Shown: positions 55,975-64,000 of the stretch, piece by piece
How positions within the stretch are numbered: position 1 is the first letter of the stretch
Layout: each line of letters starts with the position of its first letter
Notes under the pieces: model-generated
Seen by the model: only the letters and a program-made list of their open reading frames with translations
The model's database searches: none
What the model was told of the DNA's origin: nothing
Made by a program: the position numbers and the translations under genes
Assembly (NCBI GenBank): GCA_024803745.1
Contig: JANJXV010000004.1
Span: 47,024,858 to 47,088,857 of the forward strand
DNA: 64,000 bases
Origin: Megascapheus bottae
Taxonomy: Eukaryota > Chordata > Mammalia > Rodentia > Geomyidae
Direction: 5' to 3'

Positions 55975-57375
55975 TAAATACTAGGAGTAAAAGTCTTTGG
56001 CTGAGAACTTACTTTCATAAATTCCTGAAGGAGCTGAACCTATCAACTGCTATGCTGTACGTGTAAAGCTCATATAGTAAAACCACAGACATTATAGACA
56101 TTTTTGAGGTTATTTCATTAATACAATTATTGACAATAACCAGGATAAACTAGTACTTATGTACATTTCAGTTAAGCATTGGTAACATACCCCTGCTATT
56201 TGATTCATATGTTTAAGTATCATATCCATAAGAATACTCCCACAATCCATCTTCCCGTCACTATAGACTTCATCAGTATTAAAGGCTAAAAAATACATTA
56301 GCACATTATTTATTTGTATTGCTGACAAATATATTCAACAAGAGACTGGAACAATGTGAAAACATTTCCTTAATATTCTCTTTAAAGAATAAAGTCTCTT
56401 CTAATTATATACTGAATTCACCTGAACTTACATAAAGGAAAGCACGTCTCAGGATTTCATTTCATTATCTATAGGGTGTGTTGATCTGACTTAATTTGTT
56501 TCTGATTATTTTTCTAATTTTACAAAAGTCAGTGAAAAATCTGAGATTATCTTTGAACACTTTGGTTTTCCTTCCTCCTTGGAACAATCCTCTGCCAGTC
56601 ATGAGTATTATATATAGGTACCTAACTCATATGTACCTTACAATATTTCATGTACCTATGTCTACTTTTCCCAATGATTTTTTTTCTCAAAGATATAATG
56701 CTACAAAGGTGATACACTATCACCAAAGATTTCATTTTATTGTCTTTACTCAAATATCAGCATCATAACCTGGTTTTCCCAAACTCACACCTATAAGTCA
56801 AATGGAATAGGTTATTCATAAAATTGAGATCCCAAAAGATAAATTGTTAATAAAGATTAGAATTGTGGAAGACAGAATATAAAATTTAAAGTTATTTTAC
56901 TATGAATATTTATGTGATTAGAATCTTTAGTGTATTATTTGTTACTATGCATCAGGTGTTCAACATATGCTAGAAGCACAGAAATTAATAACAGAAAACT
57001 ATATATACCACAAGGGAAAGAAGTGGTTATGGGGCAAATTGTAGGCATCTTGTGCTTTGAACGTTGGGTCTTATACTACTTAGCTGTCTGACCTTCAGCC
57101 AATGGTTTTTATCTCTTTGGGAGTCGTGTTAAGTGGGGATAATTGTACTTGCTTCATTGAGCAAATATTTAACTAGCTAGAGAGACAGATAGACAGACTG
57201 GTAGTAGATCATACAGTAACATATTGATAGATATCAATCACCCAGTATCATCATCATGTCATATGTTTTCAAAGAATAAAAATATATCAATTCACAATGG
57301 ATTTATAATCAACAGGATTACAGATGTTTTTGTTATACTGAACAAAAGTTAACTTTATTTTATTTAAGAATTAGT
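55973..57375. other. unique AT-rich sequence
   Basis: Frames at 56110-56328 (minus) and 56496-56768 (plus) have no recognisable domain. Confidence 0.4.
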
Positions 57376-57546
57376 CTTTGTGTGGTACATTACTTAAACC
57401 CCAGTTCCTTGGAAGCCAGTCAATACACGAAAGGTAAAACAAGTTTGTGTCAAAAACAAAATAAAAACAGAAGATCTGGGATATGGCAAGTATTAGAATG
57501 TACATTAGCATATGCCAGGTTCTGGGTTCAAGTCTCAGTGCTTAAA
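57376..57546 (+). mobile_element. old B1-dID-like SINE
   Basis: Diverged B1 head (GTGTGGTACATTACTTAAAC), A-rich joint (CAAAAACAAAATAAAAACAG), then an ID-like tail (TGCCAGGTTCTGGGTTCAAG). Confidence 0.55.
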
Positions 57547-58858
57547 ATTTTGCCTTTTTACCAAGTATCTTATGATGGGAAGGAACTGAGAAAACTGAAG
57601 GGTTAAGACAATTGAATATAAGAAAATATTATTCCTAATGATTTTTTGAGTTACACAACTAAAAGTTATTGACTTGGTCTAAACTTTGAAATACATGGTC
57701 CTCAAGTTTTGAAGCAATTAGAAGCATAATAGCTTTAGAGGTCTCCAAAAGGTCTTTTCTCTAAGATATATGTGGGACAGAAAAGTAACAAAATTATAGA
57801 TCTACTCATCCAAATGAATGAAACATATACAGTAAAGTTGTAATATTAGATTCTAGATATTGATCAGTGAGAATATAATGAATTGTATGATCTATAAAAC
57901 CATAATCTTGCTATTAATCTGCCTTTCAAGTCATAATCGCATACATTTCACAAAGCTAAGCCAAATGGCAAGGTTCTTCAATTGAATTCAAATTACTAAA
58001 ATGAAATGTTTTTAAATACTCTCCGATTCAGGACAAGAATGAAAGAAAAACCTTTTCTCTATATTGGTCAATTAAAAAACATACACTGCCAAGTTTGGAT
58101 TATAAAGGTCTGTACCATTTGTTATCTCTTCCCTATTGGCACAGATGTTAAAAATAAATGTTAATACTGATAATGTTCCCATTATGCTGTTCCCAAATGA
58201 CAACTTTTATTTACTACCCTGGAAGGTTCCCAATAGCAATGTTATTAATTTATGTATCTATCCATTACTACAAAGGTGAAAATGCACTTCATTATCAACT
58301 CATGGTAGGCAGAAAATTGGGAAATTTATTGTTGCTTTTATGAATTGCTTAATGTCCTCTGCTCTTTGAGACTTTCACAGAATTACTCCCGAACCATGCA
58401 AATAAGAATATCTATCCCATTTTTAAAAGTTTGCAAACATAGGCTCATTGAGACTTTATCATTTTAAATATGTATATTACAAATATTATGATCACATATT
58501 TCCAATCACCTGGAACTATGCTTTAACCTTTGGCATTCACTAGTAGTATTGTTAAAAATGTATATTTTCCTAATGAATCATTTCTGCTTTCCTTGTCCAC
58601 TCTCTTGTCCACTGCCAGCTCCTTTGTATTGGCTTTATTTTCTCACTTTTTCACCTGTGTGCCTTTTACATTCCTTTCCTAACTAGCTAACTATTCTCTA
58701 ATCTTCAGCTTTCAGTTTTCTAATCAGTACCTTATAAAAATCTTTCCTGACACAAGACATCGGGGAATTTTCCTCATTTTTGCTTCTATATCAGCCTGAT
58801 TTCCCCTTACTAGGTGCTCCTTAACTAACCTGTGGTTTCTACTGAATAATGCATTGAG
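57547..58858. other. unique AT-rich sequence
   Basis: No gene or recognised repeat. Confidence 0.45.
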
Positions 58859-58922
58859 AGGCCTGGGGTGTAGCTCGGTGGATGTCTTCCCTAGCATGAG
58901 AATCAATCCTTAGCACTGAAAA
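58859..58922 (+). mobile_element. ID SINE monomer
   Basis: GGCCTGGGGTGTAGCTCGGT, GGATGTCTTCCCTAGCATGA, GAATCAATCCTTAGCACTGA: a classic tRNA-Ala-derived ID core without the geomyoid right monomer. Confidence 0.7.
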
Positions 58923-59310
58923 GAAACTTAGGAATGGAGAGAATAGAAAATACAGAGAATCAAAGAAAATGTGAGAAGAAAGAAAAGAGAGTGAGAGAGA
59001 AGTAAAAGAGAGAAAGAAATACAGAAAAGGGAAAGGAAGTGAAAGGGAGGGGCGGGGAGGGGAGGGGAGCAGAGGGGAGGACTCAGCCTATTTTCTGCTT
59101 TAACTCTATGACCATATACTTGGAGCATGATGAGCATTTAACAACTATGCAATTTATGCATGAGAAAAGGTACAGGGAAATGTGGAAGAAAGGATAGGAG
59201 TGAAGCAGGGAGGCACAAAGGGAGGGAAAGAAGGAAGGTGGAAGAGAGAAAAGGAAAGAGGAAGGGAGGAAATCATTCAAGATTCTTGAGATTTGTTCTG
59301 ATGTTGCTGT
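58923..59310. repeat. purine-rich low-complexity DNA
   Basis: G/A-rich runs at 58925-59082 and 59160-59272 flank a short unique segment. The first follows the ID element and may be its expanded tail. Confidence 0.75.
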
Positions 59311-59328
59311 GGTTTCTCAATATCTTTT
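59311..59328. repeat. TSD, left copy of the lineage B L1
   Basis: GGTTTCTCAATATCTTTT (18 bp) is repeated exactly at 60405-60422. Confidence 0.95.
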
Positions 59329-59709
59329 TTTAAATTTTTTTAAATTTAATTAAAAATGTTTGTTGACTATTGCCTTTAATAGATTTATCATGTCAGTACA
59401 ATCTTTTTGTTTATTTTTTATTAAAGAATTTATTAGCATTGATTTTTACATCATATTTCAAATGATAGACATGTTTAACAAACAAGTGTTCAAAAGGGAA
59501 TCTCTATATACAATCACTGGTACTTAGTTTTTAGAACATAATCATAATTAGGCTAAGTGTCTATCATAGATACATATTAATTTATGAAATAAATTATATC
59601 TATAGAGTCATAGGTTTTTATGTCTATGTAGTTGTGTTTATATTTCCAATACCATATTCATAGCATTGGGTATGCAAATATTGAGTCATTGCTCTTGTAC
59701 TGTTTGGAT

Positions 59710-59851
59710 CTAATAGCCACATATTAAGGATACCATGCGCCTTTTGATCCTTTGGTCTTGACTTGTCTCACTCAGCATGATTCGCTCTAGATTCATCCAC
59801 TTCCCTGCAAATGCCATTATTTTATCTTGTCTGTTAGCTATGTAAAATTCC

Positions 59852-59903
<52 letters not shown>

Positions 59904-60281
59904 CCGCATTTTCTGTATCCACTCATCTGCAGTAGGTCATCTGGATTGTTTCCATCGCCTGGCTATTGTGAATAGTGCAGAGATAAACATAGCTGAGCAG
60001 GTGTCCTTATCATATCTTGGGTGATGACGTTCAGGGTAGATGCAAAGAAGTGGTATGGCAGGATCATAGGGAAGGTCAATTTTCAGTTCTTTAAGAAACC
60101 TCCACACTGCTTTCCAGAGTGGCTGAACTAGTTTACAATCCCACCAGCAGTGTAGTAGGGTTCCTTTTTCTCCACAACCCTGCCAGCAACTGTCATTGTC
60201 TGAGTTCAAAATCTTGGCCATTCTTGTTGGGGTAAGGTGGTATCTTAGGGTTGTTTTTCTTTGCATTTCCTTTATGACCAT
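59710..60281 (-). pseudogene. L1 ORF2 C-terminal remnant
   Basis: Frame 59937-60281 (114 codons) carries the Cys/His-rich region GCGEKGTLLHCWWDCKLVQP and LPYDPAIPLL. Frame 59710-59922 continues after the microsatellite with MEFYIANRQDKIMAF. It lacks endonuclease and reverse transcriptase and is separated by a frame break. Confidence 0.88.
59854..59900. repeat. (TG)n microsatellite inside the L1
   Basis: 47 bp of TG/GT at the place where L1 ORF2 normally has a TATACACAATGG-like stretch, hence grown within the element. Confidence 0.95.
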
Positions 60282-60580
60282 AGGTGATTAACATTTTCTC
60301 ATATACTATTCTGCCATTTTAATCTCTTCTTTTGATAAGTCTCTCTTTAGTTCCCTTGCCCATTCAGTGAATGGTTTGTTGGGTTTGGAGAGGGGGGGGA
60401 TTAGGGTTTCTCAATATCTTTTACAATACAGTGGACCAAATCACAGAACCTGCTATAGAAATAATTACTAGGATTTCCTATGAGTGGAGGAAAAAATTAG
60501 AACAAAAGCAATATCAGAGGGGTTTGACTTCCAGGAAATTCACTGGTAGGTGTAATGTATGTGATTAAAAACAAATGGCC

Positions 60581-60773
60581 CGGGCCAGGGGTTTGGCCTA
60601 GTGATAGAGTATTTGCATAGCATGCACAAAGAACCGAGTTTGATTCCTTGGTATCACATACATAGAAAAGCCAGAAGTAGTGCTGTGACTCAAGTGGTAG
60701 AGCTCTAGCCTTGAGGAAAAAGCCCAAGGACAAAGGTAAAGCCTAGAGTTCAAGCCCCAGGACTGGGAAGGAA
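60581..60773 (+). mobile_element. IDL-Geo SINE
   Basis: Left monomer GGTTTGGCCTAGTGATAGAG, GAGTTTGATTCCTTGGTATC; right monomer GTGCTGTGACTCAAGTGGTA, TAGAGTTCAAGCCCCAGGAC. TSD AAATGGCC at 60573-60580 and 60774-60781. Confidence 0.94.
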
Positions 60774-60781
60774 AAATGGCC

Positions 60782-61516
60782 AACAACAATGCCATGAGAT
60801 ACAAAGAAGATAATGAATGTATCAAAACCCATAAACTATACATATCCATAGTTTTCATAACTTATTTGTGTATGTATAACTTGTATATGGTGCATATCTT
60901 TGTGTGCATTATCATATATAACTATACCCACATGTATATTTTTTCTCATTCTTAGCTTATAAAGTTATTAGTCATTACAAGCCTAGTTTATAATTTATAT
61001 TTGCCTAGATATGAAATCCTTACTTCATCATTTCCAACTAAATATTAAAATTATTCTAATATTTCAAAGCTATCAAAATTTTGTCCTCTATGGAGCTTTA
61101 ATTATCTATATTCCATGTCACGGATAGGTTTTTCAGTTCTTGTGGTTTCTTCTGCTTTAGGAATATTGTCATGTCAAGTGATTTTCTTAATCATTAGGTT
61201 GGTTGATCTCTTCAATGCAGTGTGACCATGGACCAGTAGACTATACTGTGAATTTACTGTCATACACAACTATCAGAGTAGAGATTTAAATGTTTTGCAT
61301 CTTTGCAGTATAAAATAAGTCTTCTCTAGAAACTACCTACCTGAAATTTACTTTGAATTGTAATCTGCCCCCCTCTCATTAGGTATTGGATGTCTATGAC
61401 GTACACAGCAGCACTGATCCTGTTAAGTTACAATATTTTTATTTAAAAAAATTTTTCATTTCCACCAAAACAGTAAAATAAATGTTATGCCTAGACTTAT
61501 GGTACAAGACCATTTG
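60782..61516. other. unique AT-rich sequence
   Basis: No gene or recognised repeat. Confidence 0.45.
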
Positions 61517-61612
61517 GCCTTCAGGCACTGTGGCTGAAGCCTGGAATCCTAGCTGCTAGAGAGACAGAGATTTCCAACCATGCAGAACATTAGTGAAGTT
61601 CCAATGTGACCA
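61517..61612 (+). mobile_element. B1-like fragment
   Basis: CAGGCACTGTGGCTGAAGCC, TGGAATCCTAGCTGCTAGAG, AGACAGAGATTTCC: a short B1 head. Confidence 0.6.
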
Positions 61613-61866
61613 GTGGCTGAGTACAGTGGTCCATATCTGTCATCAAAGCTAAGGAGGAAACACAATGTTGAGGATTACGTTAAATACCTCTCATTCCAAG
61701 GACGTGGGAGAATAGTAATATGAGGATTACAACCCACGCTGGTCCAGGCATAAAGTGAAATCTACCTCAAAAAAAAAATAAAATAAAAAAAGAGCTTCAA
61801 AAGTAGGTCAGGTGGTAGGATATGTGACTAGCTAACCCAATTCCCTAGGTTCAAATCAGAGCATCA
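61613..61866 (+). mobile_element. old B1-dID-like SINE
   Basis: GGCTGAGTACAGTGGTCCAT, GGTCCAGGCATAAAGTGAAA, an A-rich joint, then AGTAGGTCAGGTGGTAGGAT, AGGTTCAAATCAGAGC (ID-like). The CA run after it is probably its tail. Confidence 0.55.
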
Positions 61867-61913
61867 TCACACACACATACACACACACACACATACACAC
61901 ACACACACACACA
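61867..61913. repeat. (CA)n microsatellite
   Basis: 47 bp CA with TA interruptions at the 3' end of a plus-strand SINE. Confidence 0.95.
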
Positions 61914-62228
61914 AGTATATCTGCCTGAATATACATAGCTTTATGAACTTAGGCTCGTGCTGAAAATTAAACAACTGTTCTGTCATGTGTTCAATTTTTA
62001 CTATTTAAACTAAAATATTTATTAAAAAGTAAAGCTCTAAAATGTAATATGATCTTTATATGGCTACGGATTCATGTGTAATAAGTATGTCAGTTTTTAA
62101 TGCAGAAACATTATGAGTTTCATCCTAATTGTAAAAAAATAAGCAAAATCCAAAAGCATACTATTTGCTAAATACATTTATTTTATTGTTTAAAGTAAGC
62201 AGCTTATAAAAAAACATAGATGATAAAG
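61914..62228. other. unique AT-rich sequence
   Basis: No gene or recognised repeat. Confidence 0.45.
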
Positions 62229-62237
62229 AATTAATTT

Positions 62238-62422
62238 GCAAACCAGAAGTTTGGTCTAGTGGTAGACTGCTTGCCTAACATGCACAAAAAAAGACCCTTG
62301 TTCGATTCCTGAGTACCATGTACATAGAGAAAAGCTATGGCTCAAGTGGGAGATCTCTAGCTTTGAGAAAAGCCCAAGGACGGTGTTCAGGCCCTAAGTA
62401 CAAGACCCAGGACTGATAAAAA
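62238..62422 (+). mobile_element. IDL-Geo SINE
   Basis: Left monomer AGTTTGGTCTAGTGGTAGAC, CTTGTTCGATTCCTGAGTAC; the joint to the right monomer is shortened (AGAGAAAAGCTATGGCTCAA), then GCCCTAAGTACAAGACCCAG. TSD AATTAATTT at 62229-62237 and 62423-62431. Confidence 0.92.
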
Positions 62423-62439
62423 AATTAATTTATATGAGA

Positions 62440-62755
62440 CTAAATGAAATGAACTCTAGAGTATGGAAACAAGAGGTTTATTTTGTGTGTAATGTACTAT
62501 GTTACTTCTAGTCTCCTTTTTTGCCTATATCATTAATCTCATGTTGTTAGCTGATGTATTGCATATACGTTTACTTGTTTATTTGAAATAGGGAAGAAAA
62601 GGGGAGAAAACAAGATAATTGGGAGGGGATAAGGGAGGAAAATGGGAACAAAAACATGAGAAGTGGTATCAATTTTTGAGAAGTAATATATCTACCACCT
62701 GACAACTGTAACTGTAACCCCACTATACATTAGCCTGACAATTAAAAAAAAAGAT
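62440..62755 (+). mobile_element. older L1 3' UTR related to lineage A
   Basis: AGTATGGAAACAAGAGGTTT, AATGTACTATGTTACTTCTA, G/A-rich tract, TCTACCACCTGACAACTGTA, then an A-rich end. Same order as lineage A with many differences. Confidence 0.75.
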
Positions 62756-63589
62756 TAAAGAAAATAATTTGTCCCTTCAAATGTATTGTAGATATGTTTT
62801 TCAAGTCTATCAAAAAAGTGTGTCCAGAATTATAGAAAAATGTTTTTTCATCCCGTATAAGCAATATCATAAATTTATAGGCACTGCAAGTAACACGAAA
62901 TGGAGTCATTATACATAAAATGAGTCTGATTGAAAAAATATTAATAAGTAGTTTGACTTAGACATTGATAATCTAAATTACCCAAATTGTTTCTTGAACC
63001 TACACTAGCTTATACTGTTATGTCTCACACCTACAGAAGGAAGTAGCAAACTGAAATTCATGTGCATTTTTTTCTAGTTTTAGGCTTTTCAAAATAATTA
63101 GACTTCTACAAGTAGTAAAATGCGAAGCAAGAAATATACTGGAATACTGCTACCATATTCAGATTTTGATCTTATAAAGAGATTTAATTGAGATGTTCCC
63201 CATAAATACATCCCAGTTTATCCTCTGGCTGACAAGTACTACTGGGCAGTAATGATTCTTACTCTAGGCCATGACTCTGTTATTATTCTCAAAAATAATC
63301 TTTAGTCTCATGCTAAAATGTATAAACACATATTTATGTTCACAGTGTGAAATGTAGATTATGCAGCTTTGAAAATAGACGTTTAGGGCATTTCCTCTCT
63401 TCCCTGCCCTTTCTTTTCTTTTCCTGTTTTTTTTTTTTAAAGGAGCTATGTCTCTTAATTTTATGCTAAATGGTATTTTCTTTACTGTATATATAGCCGT
63501 TGCTTTTTTATAACAGTTTCGTACTTTGATTAGAATACGAAGCATGATTTCATTTCAGTGCTCTGAGCTTGTCAAGTTCACATAAAATA
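62756..63589. other. unique AT-rich sequence
   Basis: A 93-codon minus-strand frame (63264-63545) has no recognisable domain. Confidence 0.4.
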
Positions 63590-63923
63590 AAATAAAATAT
63601 AAAAACAACCATCCTTGTATTAGCAAGCAAACTACCCTTCAGTGAGACCCACCATCCCCCTGAGCTACAGAACTGGTTAGCGCCAGCCTCCCCTGAGTTT
63701 ACAGCAAATTACTGAAAGCAGGGCTCGCATAAAATTAAATCATAAATTATCTGACTGCTATCTTGCTGCCTTCTGATATAGACTTTCTACACATTTTAAG
63801 TGGACCTGACGTGAGCAGGGCTCACTCACCAGCAGCTGCCAGCTGAAGGTGCAAACACAAGGGTTGCCTCCTGCACCTTTTGTTGCGCTCACCTTTGAAC
63901 TGTTCCTCAATTACTGGGTATTA

Positions 63924-63954
<31 letters not shown>

Positions 63955-64000
63955 GAACCTGGCATCCCAGTCAAGATGCTTCATCTTGTGCTATTCCAAT
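63590..64000. other. candidate conserved non-coding element with clustered TF motifs
   Basis: Repeat-free and more GC-balanced than its flanks. AAATTAAATCATAAATTAT (63732-63750) holds homeodomain-type cores, CAGCAGCTGCCAGCTG (63831-63846) two E-boxes, and CACCTTTGAAC (63891-63901) a TCF/LEF-like site. An (AAT)n run sits at 63924-63952. The block continues beyond the window. Confidence 0.33.
63924..63952. repeat. (AAT)n microsatellite
   Basis: About nine AAT units. Confidence 0.95.

Larger units (their letters stand above)
59329..60404 (-). mobile_element. 5'-truncated L1, lineage B
   Basis: A 1076 bp insertion with perfect TSD. The 3' UTR (59329-59600) differs from lineage A and matches 47873-48061. 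The rest is the ORF2 C-terminus with a GT run at 59854-59900. Confidence 0.93.

Overview
This is a vertebrate nuclear window, and I find no host protein-coding gene, exon, rRNA, tRNA gene or CRISPR in it. The base composition is AT-rich and CpG-poor. The open frames are microsatellite translations, decayed LINE-1 (L1) frames, or short frames expected by chance. The best clue to the organism is a dimeric SINE present in about fifteen copies. Its left half is an ID-like tRNA-Ala-derived monomer and its right half is a second monomer. From memory this matches IDL-Geo, described as restricted to the rodent superfamily Geomyoidea (kangaroo rats, pocket mice, pocket gophers). A sister dimer with a 7SL/B1-like left half and the same right half (called B1-Geo here) is equally common. 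I therefore read the window as geomyoid rodent DNA, either a gene desert or the inside of a very large intron.

Layout. 0.5-16 kb: scattered IDL-Geo and B1-Geo copies, several microsatellites (some of them SINE tails), L1 3' UTR pieces, and a 5'-truncated L1 at 10978-12204. 16.4-24.0 kb: a 7.2 kb full-length but decayed L1 on the minus strand, inserted into a B1-Geo SINE with a perfect 17 bp target-site duplication (TSD). It keeps a 5' UTR with a YY1-like motif at its edge, a broken ORF1, a broken ORF2 with recognisable endonuclease, reverse transcriptase and Cys-rich pieces, and an antisense ORF in the 5' UTR. 24-33.8 kb: SINEs, an inverted (twin-primed) L1 at 29656-30669, and long unique AT-rich stretches. 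33.8-34.6 kb: an L1 tail, an IDL-Geo and a B1-Geo stacked at one target sequence that is repeated between them. 35-59 kb: more SINEs, old L1 fragments and several unique, more complex blocks that could be conserved non-coding elements. 59.3-60.4 kb: a 5'-truncated L1 of a second 3' UTR lineage with an 18 bp TSD. 60.5-64 kb: SINEs, an old L1 tail and a terminal block with homeodomain-, E-box- and TCF-like motifs.

Nothing works together as a pathway. The connected story is retrotransposition: L1-encoded endonuclease and reverse transcriptase (here only as dead copies) explain the poly(A) tails, TSDs, 5' truncations and inversions of both the L1s and the SINEs. I saw no undescribed gene system. 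The most interesting items are the antisense ORF in the L1 5' UTR, the pol III-like boxes in the right SINE monomer shared by two SINE families, the three-element stack at one target site, and the inverted L1. Family names rest on pattern recognition without a database search.
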